From positions 1 to 36,965 of the forward strand of contig NZ_PNCJ01000044.1 of the NCBI RefSeq assembly GCF_005887115.1: a stretch of DNA of 36,965 nucleotides, written 5' to 3'. This DNA comes from Pseudoalteromonas rubra (GTDB lineage Bacteria; Pseudomonadota; Gammaproteobacteria; Enterobacterales; Alteromonadaceae). A program made the translations under genes and the position numbers. Positions 24,144 to 31,447 of the stretch are shown one piece after another. How positions within the stretch are numbered: position 1 is the stretch's first letter; every line of letters starts with the position of its first letter. A model generated the notes under the pieces. The model was not told the DNA's origin. It did not search any database and saw only the letters and a list, made by a program, of their open reading frames with translations.

Positions 24144-26093
24144 ATGAAACGCGTACTCAAACTGGTCGGTGCTCTGGTGCTGTTACTGGTGATTACTGTT
24201 GTGGTGGCGCCAATGTTGATCCCGACGTCGACCATCATTGCGCAGCTCGAGCAGCAGGTTGAGGTTAATACCGGGCGCAAGTTGCAAATCGCAGGCGACA
24301 GTGAGCTCAGTATTCTGCCGCGCCTGAATATTACCCTTAATGATGTACGCTTTGAAAATATGCCGGGCGGCAGTCAGCCACATATGCTGACTATGGACCA
24401 GCTGGCCGTGCATATTCCCTGGGTGTCGCTGTTTTCCGGCGAGTTTCAGCTGGAGCAGTTTGTGATCCGCAACCCGAAAATTCTGCTGGAGAAAAATGCC
24501 GCAGGCCAGGCCAACTGGGTACTGGCGTTGGGTAAGGGCGCAGCGCCTGCTCAGCCCACAGAGCAAGCAAAGCCTGCATCAGGCCCGGTTTCATTGCCGC
24601 AGGGCTTTGACATTGCACTGGGGGAGGTGGCCATTTATGGCGGTGAGCTGATCTATGCAGATGCCACCTCAGGGGCGCGTCATACAGTTTCCGATCTGGC
24701 ACTGACTATCACGCTTCCTTCTTTGTATAAGGCGTTGGAGCTGGATGGTAAGGTAACCTTTCAGGGAGAAACGTTTGCCCTCAAAATGGCCGTAGATACG
24801 CCAGCTAAGGCCATAGAAAGCAAAGACTTTAGCTTTTCACAGACGCTGGAATCACGCCTGGTTAATATGACCTTTGATGGCCTGATTGCGCAGCAGGGCC
24901 AAGTCTTTAGCGGTGCACTGAAGCTGTCCGGCGATTCAGTAAAAGACATTGCACAATGGCAAAAGGTTGACTTAAAAGCCAAACCAGAGGCTTTTAATCA
25001 GTTCGAAGTGGCAGGAGAAATGCGTTTTGCCAATGATGTATTCTCATTACAGTCATTAACAGCCAAACTGGACAAGCTCGATATTCAGGGGCGTAGTGAA
25101 ATTAAGCTCGGCGAACGTCTGGGTGTGACGGCCGATGTTGACCTGGGTATGCTGGATCTCAATCCTTATTTGCCAGAGCCGGTTGAGGCACCCAAGCAGC
25201 CAGACAGCGCACCGGGTGAGCCTCAACCTATTGTCTGGGACGACAGCGAAATGGATTTGTCGGCACTGAATATGCTGGACGCCAAGGTGGTGATCCGCTC
25301 CAGTGGCTTGCGTGCAAGAGAAATTAAGCTAGGTGCTAACCAGTTTTCTATTGCACTGAATAAGGGAAAAGCAAAACTGTCTATGGATAAATTTGCAGCT
25401 TATGAAGGCAGTGGTAAAGGGGTGGTTCATGTCAACGCTGCGACTAAGCCGTATCAAATCACTACCAACTTTGCCCTTAATAATATCAATGCCGAACCGC
25501 TTCTGACTGATGCAATTGGTTTTGACAAGGTGCTGGGTAAAGGGAGCCTGAATTGGGACCTGGAAACCCAGGGGATGAGCCAGAAACAGTTTGTCTCGGC
25601 GCTGGCCGGGGAGCTGGCGTTTGAGTTTAAAGATGGGGGCATTAAAGGTGCCAACCTGGCCGAAATGGTACGTAAAGGCAAAGAGATGCTTAAAGGGAAC
25701 TTTTCTTCTGTCTCTGAGGGCATCAATGCTGACTTTGATCCAAACCAGAAAACAGACTTCTCGGCACTGACTGGCAGCTTTCAGTTTCTTAACGGCGTGG
25801 GCCGCAACCGTGACCTGAATTTGGCAAGCCCTTTGATCCGCATTACCGGTGAAGGGGAAGTTGACTTACCAAAAACCTTTGTGAACTATCGGGTTGTTAC
25901 CGGCATTGTTGATACCATTGAAGGTCAGCAGAGCCAGGACGACAGCACCGGCTTTAAAGTGCCAGTCAGAATTAAGGGCCCATTCCATAAGGTGGAAACT
26001 AAGCTGGACCTCAGTAGTGCGGCTAAAGACAAAGCCAAAGACGCGGTAAAAGACAAGCTCAAAGACAAACTGAAAGGCTTTTTTGGCGGCTAG
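24144..26093 (+). CDS. AsmA-family protein
   Basis: A 649-residue inner-membrane-anchored protein of the AsmA family, part of the AsmA/YhdP-like group now seen as bridge-type lipid carriers between the two membranes. I chose the ATG at 24144 because AAAGGAAGAG lies before it; an ATG at 24120 has none. A single N-terminal helix (about 6-23) is followed by the AsmA N-terminal repeat (VEVNTGRKLQIAGDSELSILPRLNITL), then long beta-rich repeats. The AsmA C-terminal domain begins near residue 465 (FDKVLGKGSLNWDLETQG) and includes LNLASPLIRITGEGEVDL. The end is a lysine-rich amphipathic tail with repeated KDK units. It is flanked by unrelated genes and a downstream hairpin. Confidence 0.9.
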   Translation: MKRVLKLVGALVLLLVITVVVAPMLIPTSTIIAQLEQQVEVNTGRKLQIAGDSELSILPRLNITLNDVRFENMPGGSQPHMLTMDQLAVHIPWVSLFSGEFQLEQFVIRNPKILLEKNAAGQANWVLALGKGAAPAQPTEQAKPASGPVSLPQGFDIALGEVAIYGGELIYADATSGARHTVSDLALTITLPSLYKALELDGKVTFQGETFALKMAVDTPAKAIESKDFSFSQTLESRLVNMTFDGLIAQQGQVFSGALKLSGDSVKDIAQWQKVDLKAKPEAFNQFEVAGEMRFANDVFSLQSLTAKLDKLDIQGRSEIKLGERLGVTADVDLGMLDLNPYLPEPVEAPKQPDSAPGEPQPIVWDDSEMDLSALNMLDAKVVIRSSGLRAREIKLGANQFSIALNKGKAKLSMDKFAAYEGSGKGVVHVNAATKPYQITTNFALNNINAEPLLTDAIGFDKVLGKGSLNWDLETQGMSQKQFVSALAGELAFEFKDGGIKGANLAEMVRKGKEMLKGNFSSVSEGINADFDPNQKTDFSALTGSFQFLNGVGRNRDLNLASPLIRITGEGEVDLPKTFVNYRVVTGIVDTIEGQQSQDDSTGFKVPVRIKGPFHKVETKLDLSSAAKDKAKDAVKDKLKDKLKGFFGG

Positions 26094-26110
26094 TAAATAG
26101 CAAATGTTCT

Positions 26111-26136
26111 CATACCGGGCTTAGTTGCCCGGTATG
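26111..26136 (+). terminator. Hairpin downstream of the AsmA-family gene
   Basis: CATACCGGGC (26111-26120), loop TTAGTT, GCCCGGTATG (26127-26136) is a perfect 10-bp stem, 18 bp after the stop codon. The bases after it (TTATAGAG) are not a strong T-run, so termination may be partial. Confidence 0.6.
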
Positions 26137-26270
26137 TTATAGAGTAAATTCATAGTATTAACCCCTCCATAAGCTTCCTTCAGAAAATCTTAAGTAACTT
26201 AACCTAAGCTAGTTTGGCAGAATATGAAGCCTGATTAAAAACCGAACGAATTTTTTTTGTGGAGGGATGT

Positions 26271-27104
26271 ATGACAAGCATGACACGACTACTGACTTTG
26301 TTAGGCTGCACGCTGTGCCTGCAAGTTGCTCAGGCGGGCACTCCGGCGTCAACAGACAAGCAGCAAGCTGATGCATTCAGCTATCCGAAGGGAGCACGAT
26401 ATGCGGTGAGTCTGACATTTGATGACGCCAGAGTCAGTCAGCTTGACGTTGGTGTCCCAATTCTTGATAAGTATGGCGTGAAAGCCACCTTTTATGTGAT
26501 GCCAGGTCCTGTACAAGCGCGCCTTGAAGACTGGCGTAAGGTCGTCGCTGCGGGCCATGAACTTGGCAATCATACCCACTCTCATTTATGTACAGGCAAC
26601 TTTGCCTGGCTAAGAGCTCAGGATAAAGGGTTGGAGCAGGTGGACCTTGCCTGGCTGGAGCAGGACATCCTTAAAACCAATCAGTTTTTGAAAGCCCAGC
26701 TCAGTGTCGAACCGAAAAGTTTTGCCTATCCCTGTGGCAATACCTTTGTTGGTCGCGGCGCTCAGGTGAAAAGCTATGTGCCTCTGATTGCCAAACATTT
26801 CAGTTCCGGGCGCACCTGGCTCGATGAAACCGCTAACAATCCGACCTACACTGACTTCGCACAACTGACAGGAATACGTATGGATGGCATGCGCTTTGCG
26901 GAGTTAAAAACGATGATTGAAGCATTACGCGAAGACAACAAATGGATCATTCTGGCGGGTCATGAAGTCGGTGGAAACGGATTGTATAGTGTGGATAGCA
27001 AGGTGTTGTCACAATTAATTCATTACCTTCAAACGCCAGAAAATGGCTATTGGGTCGACACCGTTGATAAAGTGGGGACTTACATAAAAATGCATCGTAA
27101 TTAA
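26271..27104 (+). CDS. Secreted polysaccharide deacetylase (NodB domain)
   Basis: A 277-residue exported enzyme of carbohydrate esterase family 4, which removes N-acetyl groups from chitin-like or peptidoglycan-like sugars in a metal-dependent way. GGAGGG four bases before the ATG at 26271 decides the start, and a signal peptide follows (about residues 1-22, ending in VAQAG). NodB motif 1 is SLTFDDARVSQ with the catalytic D51 and metal-binding D52. Motif 2 is HELGNHTHSH (H101 and H105 as metal ligands). FAYPCGN is motif 3, and LAGHEVGG near residue 230 supplies the C-terminal histidine. It stands directly upstream of the spc ribosomal operon, where rpsQ would be expected. Confidence 0.9.
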   Translation: MTSMTRLLTLLGCTLCLQVAQAGTPASTDKQQADAFSYPKGARYAVSLTFDDARVSQLDVGVPILDKYGVKATFYVMPGPVQARLEDWRKVVAAGHELGNHTHSHLCTGNFAWLRAQDKGLEQVDLAWLEQDILKTNQFLKAQLSVEPKSFAYPCGNTFVGRGAQVKSYVPLIAKHFSSGRTWLDETANNPTYTDFAQLTGIRMDGMRFAELKTMIEALREDNKWIILAGHEVGGNGLYSVDSKVLSQLIHYLQTPENGYWVDTVDKVGTYIKMHRN

Positions 27105-27295
27105 CCTCGTTTGAGTGTTTTTTGTGCGCTGAGAGTAGGTTATAGTCGATGCTCTTCCATTCCGTCTGCATAATTAGTTTGACTGCATGACTTGTGAACG
27201 GATGGTTTGTCCCCATATCCCTGTTTTACAGCAAGTTCGGCACAGCGGTATAGTCAAATTAATTAAAAATTGAACTATCTTTGGCGCTGCTTTGC

Positions 27296-27304
27296 TGTTA
27301 CAAT
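27296..27304 (+). promoter_or_regulatory. spc operon promoter, extended -10
   Basis: TGtTACAAT is a good extended -10 element about 110 bp upstream of rplN. The -35 region is poor. Since no ribosomal gene lies upstream, the operon needs a promoter in this 309-bp gap, and this is the best candidate. Confidence 0.45.
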
Positions 27305-27358
27305 TGCCCGCCCTTGAAACACGACACGTTCGTAATTCGAGTGGAAATTAATCTAAAT

Positions 27359-27384
27359 GCTTAGGTTTTAAACAAAATCTAAGC
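27359..27384 (+). promoter_or_regulatory. Leader hairpin before rplN
   Basis: GCTTAGGTTTT (27359-27369), loop AAAC, AAAATCTAAGC (27374-27384) can pair over 11 bp with one G-U. It lies in the predicted 5' leader, about 30 nt before the rplN start codon. The T-rich arm is in the stem, so it is not a terminator. It is a possible regulatory structure of the spc mRNA. Confidence 0.45.
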
Positions 27385-27413
27385 GAGTTGTAATTACACC
27401 GGAGCTCATCAAG

Positions 27414-27782
27414 ATGATCCAAATGCAAACTCAGCTGGACGTTGCTGATAACAGCGGCGCTCGCAAAGTGCAGTGTATTAAAGTCTTAGGTGGTTCGCAC
27501 CGTCGCTACGCAGCGGTTGGCGACATCATTAAAGTTTCTGTTAAAGAAGCGATTCCTCGCGGTAAAGTGAAGAAAGGTGATGTTAAAAACGCAGTAGTTG
27601 TGCGCACCAAAAAAGGCGTTCGTCGTCCAGACGGTTCTTTGATCCGTTTCGACAGTAATGCTGCTGTTATCCTTAACGATAGCCTACAGCCGATCGGAAC
27701 TCGTATCTTCGGCCCTGTGACTCGTGAACTACGTACTGAGAAGTTCATGAAGATCGTTTCACTAGCACCAGAAGTACTATAA
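27414..27782 (+). CDS. rplN: Ribosomal protein uL14
   Basis: This 122-residue protein of the large subunit binds 23S rRNA at the 30S interface (E. coli 123). MIQMQTQLDVADNSGARKVQCIKVLGGSHRRYA and the terminal FMKIVSLAPEVL are nearly those of E. coli L14. It is the first gene of the spc operon here. GGAG lies nine bases before the ATG. The codons are strongly biased (CGT for Arg, GGT for Gly), as in the rest of the operon and unlike the genes to its left. No rpsQ precedes it. Confidence 0.98.
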   Translation: MIQMQTQLDVADNSGARKVQCIKVLGGSHRRYAAVGDIIKVSVKEAIPRGKVKKGDVKNAVVVRTKKGVRRPDGSLIRFDSNAAVILNDSLQPIGTRIFGPVTRELRTEKFMKIVSLAPEVL

Positions 27783-27792
27783 GGAGTCGATC

Positions 27793-28107
27793 ATGGCAGC
27801 AAAAATCCGTCGTGATGACGAAGTAATCGTACTAGCCGGTAAAGACAAAGGTAAGCGCGGTAAAGTGCTTTCAGTTGTAACTGATACTGGTCGAGTATTT
27901 GTCGAAGGCATCAATATCATCAAAAAGCACCAGAAGCCTGTACCACAACTACAGCAAGCTGGCGGCATTGTTGAGAAAGAAGCGTCTATCGACGTATCTA
28001 ATGTCGCGATCTTCAATGCCGAAACTGGCAAAGCTGATCGTGTAGGTTTTAGATTTGAAGACGGTAAAAAAGTCCGTTTCTTCAAGTCTACTGGTAAAAC
28101 TATTTAA
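27793..28107 (+). CDS. rplX: Ribosomal protein uL24
   Basis: This 104-residue protein is an assembly initiator of the 50S subunit that binds the 5' domain of 23S rRNA. The KOW motif is DDEVIVLAGKDKGKRGKVLSV near the N terminus, and the length equals that of E. coli L24. AAGGAG lies six bases before the ATG, 10 bp after rplN. Second gene of the spc operon. Confidence 0.97.
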   Translation: MAAKIRRDDEVIVLAGKDKGKRGKVLSVVTDTGRVFVEGINIIKKHQKPVPQLQQAGGIVEKEASIDVSNVAIFNAETGKADRVGFRFEDGKKVRFFKSTGKTI

Positions 28108-28122
28108 TAGTTGGAGTAGACG

Positions 28123-28662
28123 ATGGCGAAACTGCATGAAGTGTACAAAGACAAAGTAGTAAAAGAACTTTTTGAAAAGTTCGGTTACAGCTCTGTCATG
28201 CAAGTCCCTCAGATCGAAAAGATCACACTAAACATGGGTGTGGGCGAAGCCCTAGCTGACAAGAAGATTCTAGAGAATGCAGTAGCAGACCTAGAAGCTA
28301 TCTCTGGTCAGAAGCCTCTGGTAACTAAAGCACGCAAATCTGTTGCTGGCTTTAAGATCCGTGAAGGTTACCCAATTGGCTGTAAAGTAACCCTACGCGG
28401 CGAGCGTATGTGGGATTTCCTAGAGCGTCTAGTCTCTATCGCGATGCCACGTATTCGTGACTTCCGCGGTGTTAGCGCAAAGTCTTTTGACGGTCGCGGT
28501 AACTATTCTATGGGCGTACGTGAGCAAATCATCTTCCCAGAAATTGATTATGATAAAGTCGACCGTGTTCGCGGTATGGACATCACAATCACTACTTCTG
28601 CGAAAACAGATGATGAAGGCCGTGCGTTGTTAGAAGCGTTCAACTTCCCATTCAAAAAGTAA
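28123..28662 (+). CDS. rplE: Ribosomal protein uL5
   Basis: This 179-residue protein binds 5S rRNA at the central protuberance of the 50S subunit; the length equals that of E. coli L5. MAKLHEVYKDKVVKELFEKFGY and KITLNMGVGEALADKK are typical. In E. coli the repressor S8 binds the mRNA around the start of this gene and controls the operon. The start region here (28108-28150) is similar in sequence, but I did not verify the S8-binding fold. Confidence 0.97.
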   Translation: MAKLHEVYKDKVVKELFEKFGYSSVMQVPQIEKITLNMGVGEALADKKILENAVADLEAISGQKPLVTKARKSVAGFKIREGYPIGCKVTLRGERMWDFLERLVSIAMPRIRDFRGVSAKSFDGRGNYSMGVREQIIFPEIDYDKVDRVRGMDITITTSAKTDDEGRALLEAFNFPFKK

Positions 28663-28672
28663 GGGTAGGGTT

Positions 28673-28978
28673 ATGGCAAAGAATTCAATGAAAGCACGTG
28701 ACGTAAAACGTGCTAAATTAGTTGCTCAGTATGCTGAAAAGCGTGCTGCGTTAAAAGCTATCATCAGCGATGTTAACGCATCTGATGATGAGCGTTGGGA
28801 TGCAGTGTTAAAGCTACAGTCTTTACCACGCGATTCTAGCCCTTCACGTCAACGTAATCGTTGTAACATCACGGGCCGCCCACATGGTTACCTTCGCAAG
28901 TTCGGCATGAGCCGTATCAAAGTACGCGAAGCTGCTATGCGCGGTGAAATTCCTGGCCTTAAAAAGGCTAGTTGGTAA
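28673..28978 (+). CDS. rpsN: Ribosomal protein uS14, zinc-free form
   Basis: This 101-residue small-subunit head protein has the length of E. coli S14. It has a single Cys (in RNRCNITGRPHGYLRKFG), so it is the C-minus type without the zinc ribbon. MAKNSMKARDVKRAKLV is a typical N terminus. The ribosome site AAGGGTAGGG is next to the rplE stop. Fourth gene of the spc operon. Confidence 0.97.
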   Translation: MAKNSMKARDVKRAKLVAQYAEKRAALKAIISDVNASDDERWDAVLKLQSLPRDSSPSRQRNRCNITGRPHGYLRKFGMSRIKVREAAMRGEIPGLKKASW

Positions 28979-28998
28979 TAGAATCACGGGAGTAAGAC

Positions 28999-29391
28999 AT
29001 GAGCTTGCAAGATCCAATTGCGGATTTGTTTACACGCATCCGTAACGGTCAGACTGCGAAGAAGGTATCTGTAACTATGCCAACTTCAAAGCTGAAAGTA
29101 GCTATTGCTAAGGTACTAAAAGACGAAGGTTACATCGGTGACTTCGCAGTATCTGGTGACGTTAAAGCAGAATTGACTATCGAACTTAAGTACTTCGAAG
29201 GCAAAGCTGTTATCGAAAACATCCAGCGTGTTAGCCGCCCTGGTCTACGTATCTACAAGAAACGTGACGAATTACCTAAGGTAATGGGTGGTCTAGGTAT
29301 CGCTATCGTATCAACTTCTAAAGGCCTGATGACAGACCGCGCTGCGCGTAACGCTGGTGTTGGTGGTGAAATCATTGGCTTTGTAGCTTAA
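28999..29391 (+). CDS. rpsH: Ribosomal protein uS8
   Basis: This 130-residue protein of the 30S platform binds helix 21 of 16S rRNA (E. coli 130). MSLQDPIADLFTRIRNGQ and IVSTSKGLMTDRAARNAGVGGEI are classic S8 ends. In gammaproteobacteria S8 is also the translational repressor of the spc operon, so it is the probable feedback regulator here. Confidence 0.97.
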   Translation: MSLQDPIADLFTRIRNGQTAKKVSVTMPTSKLKVAIAKVLKDEGYIGDFAVSGDVKAELTIELKYFEGKAVIENIQRVSRPGLRIYKKRDELPKVMGGLGIAIVSTSKGLMTDRAARNAGVGGEIIGFVA

Positions 29392-29404
29392 TCGGAGGGG
29401 AACT

Positions 29405-29935
29405 ATGTCTCGTATAGCGAAGGCTCCTATTACTGTTCCTGCCGGTGTTGAAGTTACAGTTAACGGCCAGGACATCAAAGTTAAAGGCAAAAACGGTGAA
29501 TTAACGCGCACTATCAATGCTGCGGTTGAAGTTTCACTTAACGACAACGTTATCACTACAACTCCACGTGAAGTTGCTAACGCTTGGGCTCAAGCGGGTA
29601 CTGCACGTGCGTTGATCAATAACATGATCATTGGTGCTAACGAAGGTTTTGAGAAGAAACTACAACTAGTAGGTGTTGGTTACCGTGCGGCAGTTAAGGG
29701 TAAAGTATTAGACTTAACTCTTGGCTTCTCTCACCCAGTGAACTTCGAGATCCCAGCGGGTATCACTATCGAAGCTCCAAGCCAAACTGAAATTGTTGTT
29801 AAGGGCGCAGACAAGCAGCTGGTTGGTCAAACTGCTGCGAACATTCGTTCATACCGTGAGCCAGAGCCTTATAAAGGTAAAGGTGTACGTTATGCTGACG
29901 AATACGTGCGTCGTAAAGAGGCTAAGAAGAAGTAA
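29405..29935 (+). CDS. rplF: Ribosomal protein uL6
   Basis: This 176-residue protein lies near the factor-binding site of the 50S subunit (E. coli 177). MSRIAKAPITVPAGVEVTVNGQ, GVGYRAAVKGK and the C-terminal YKGKGVRYADEYVRRKEAKKK are diagnostic. GGAGG lies six to seven bases before the ATG. Confidence 0.97.
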   Translation: MSRIAKAPITVPAGVEVTVNGQDIKVKGKNGELTRTINAAVEVSLNDNVITTTPREVANAWAQAGTARALINNMIIGANEGFEKKLQLVGVGYRAAVKGKVLDLTLGFSHPVNFEIPAGITIEAPSQTEIVVKGADKQLVGQTAANIRSYREPEPYKGKGVRYADEYVRRKEAKKK

Positions 29936-29944
29936 GGTAAGACG

Positions 29945-30295
29945 ATGGATAAGAAAACAGCTCGTCTACGTCGTGCTAAGCGCACTCGTAGAAATATTAT
30001 CGAACAGGGCACAACTCGCCTTGTTATCCACCGCACGCCACGTCACATTTACGCTCAAGTAATTAACGTTGAGGGTAATGTACTGGCTGCTGCTTCTACT
30101 GTTGAAAAAGCAATTGCTGAAACAGTTAAAGGCACAGGCAACATCGAAGCGGCTCAAGCAGTTGGTAAAGCAATCGCTGAGCGCGTAGCTGACAAAGGCG
30201 TTGAAAAAATCGCTTTTGATCGCAGTGGCTTTAAATATCACGGCCGTGTGAAGGCGCTTGCTGATGCAGCGCGTGAAGCCGGTCTGCAATTCTAG
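29945..30295 (+). CDS. rplR: Ribosomal protein uL18
   Basis: This 116-residue protein binds 5S rRNA together with L5 (E. coli 117). MDKKTARLRRAKRTRRNI is the basic N terminus. HRTPRHIYAQVI and FDRSGFKYHGRVKALADAAREAGLQF are typical of the fold and C terminus. AAGG lies 8-9 bases before the ATG, within the preceding gene's tail. Confidence 0.97.
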   Translation: MDKKTARLRRAKRTRRNIIEQGTTRLVIHRTPRHIYAQVINVEGNVLAAASTVEKAIAETVKGTGNIEAAQAVGKAIAERVADKGVEKIAFDRSGFKYHGRVKALADAAREAGLQF

Positions 30296-30304
30296 GAGTA
30301 GACA

Positions 30305-30811
30305 ATGGCTAACGTAGAAGCAAAAGCACAACAGCCTGAATTGGCTGAAAAGCTAATCGCGGTAAACCGTGTGTCTAAAGTAGTTAAAGGTGGTCGTATC
30401 TTTAGCTTCACAGCACTGACTGTAGTTGGTGACGGCGCAGGTAAAGTAGGTTTCGGTTACGGTAAAGCACGTGAAGTTCCAGCTGCTATTCAAAAAGCAA
30501 TGGAAAAAGCACGTCGTAACATGATCTCAGTAGACCTTAACGGTCATACTTTGCAGCACCCTATCAAGGGTCGCCATGCTGGTTCTAAAGTATACATGCA
30601 GCCTGCATCAGAAGGTACAGGTATCATCGCCGGTGGTGCGATGCGTGCAGTACTAGAAGTTGCTGGTGTACAGAACGTACTTTCAAAAGCATACGGTTCT
30701 ACTAACCCGATCAACATCGTTCGTGCAACAGTTGCCGCTCTAGAGAACATGAATTCTCCAGAAGGCATTGCTGCTAAACGTGGTCTTAGCGTTGACGAAA
30801 TTTTGGGGTAA
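30305..30811 (+). CDS. rpsE: Ribosomal protein uS5
   Basis: This 168-residue small-subunit protein helps control decoding accuracy and the mRNA entry channel (E. coli 167). VNRVSKVVKGGRIFSFTALTV and VGDGAGKVGFGYGKAREVPAAI form the double-stranded RNA-binding domain. The C-terminal half contains EGTGIIAGGAMRAVLEVAGV. AGGAG precedes the ATG. Confidence 0.97.
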   Translation: MANVEAKAQQPELAEKLIAVNRVSKVVKGGRIFSFTALTVVGDGAGKVGFGYGKAREVPAAIQKAMEKARRNMISVDLNGHTLQHPIKGRHAGSKVYMQPASEGTGIIAGGAMRAVLEVAGVQNVLSKAYGSTNPINIVRATVAALENMNSPEGIAAKRGLSVDEILG

Positions 30812-30817
30812 GACACC

Positions 30818-30997
30818 ATGGCAAACACAGTAAAAGTAACTCAAGTACGTAGCTCAATCGGTCGTTTACCGAAGCATAAAGCTACATTACGTGGCCTTGG
30901 TTTACGTCGTATCAACCACACTGTTGAGCTAGAAGATACGCCAGCAGTTCGCGGTATGATCAACCAAGTTTCTTACATGGTTAAGGTAGAGGGTTAA
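30818..30997 (+). CDS. rpmD: Ribosomal protein uL30
   Basis: A 59-residue large-subunit protein, the E. coli length. The translation runs MANTVKVTQVRSSIGRLPKH at the start to VSYMVKVEG at the end, with the family core ATLRGLGLRRINH. The ribosome site GGGGTAA overlaps the end of rpsE, 6 bp before this gene. It lies in its normal place between rpsE and rplO. Confidence 0.97.
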   Translation: MANTVKVTQVRSSIGRLPKHKATLRGLGLRRINHTVELEDTPAVRGMINQVSYMVKVEG

Positions 30998-31001
30998 TTC
31001 G

Positions 31002-31436
31002 ATGCATTTGAATACACTTTCACCTGCTGCTGGTGCAAAGACAGCTGGTAAGCGTGTTGGCCGTGGTATCGGTTCTGGTCTTGGTAAGACTGGTGGTCGT
31101 GGTCACAAAGGTCAAAAATCACGCTCAGGCGGTAAAGTACGCGTTGGTTTCGAAGGCGGTCAAATGCCTATGCAACGTCGTCTGCCTAAGTTCGGTTTCA
31201 CTTCTCGCAAATCTCTAGTATCTGCTGAAGTTAACCTATACGAAATCGCTAAAGTTGAAGGCGATGTGGTAGACGTAAACGCGTTACAAGCAGCTGGTAT
31301 CGTTAAAAAGAACATCCAGTTCGTAAAAGTTGTTAAATCTGGCGAAGTTTCACGCGCAGTTACCGTTAAAGGCATTAAAGTGTCTAAAGGTGCTCGCGAA
31401 GCTATCGAAGCTGCCGGAGGCAAGGTAGAAGACTAA
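31002..31436 (+). CDS. rplO: Ribosomal protein uL15
   Basis: This 144-residue protein is a late assembly factor of the 50S subunit (E. coli 144). Its glycine/arginine/lysine-rich N-terminal extension (GKRVGRGIGSGLGKTGGRGH) threads into 23S rRNA. PMQRRLPKFGF is the central signature. It begins four bases after the rpmD stop. Confidence 0.97.
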   Translation: MHLNTLSPAAGAKTAGKRVGRGIGSGLGKTGGRGHKGQKSRSGGKVRVGFEGGQMPMQRRLPKFGFTSRKSLVSAEVNLYEIAKVEGDVVDVNALQAAGIVKKNIQFVKVVKSGEVSRAVTVKGIKVSKGAREAIEAAGGKVED

Positions 31437-31447
31437 GGAAGTACACT

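Noticed and set aside
26947..27216. 89-residue minus-strand frame overlapping the 3' end of the deacetylase gene
   Set aside because: It lies mostly antisense to a well-supported gene, has no ribosome site and no recognisable motif.
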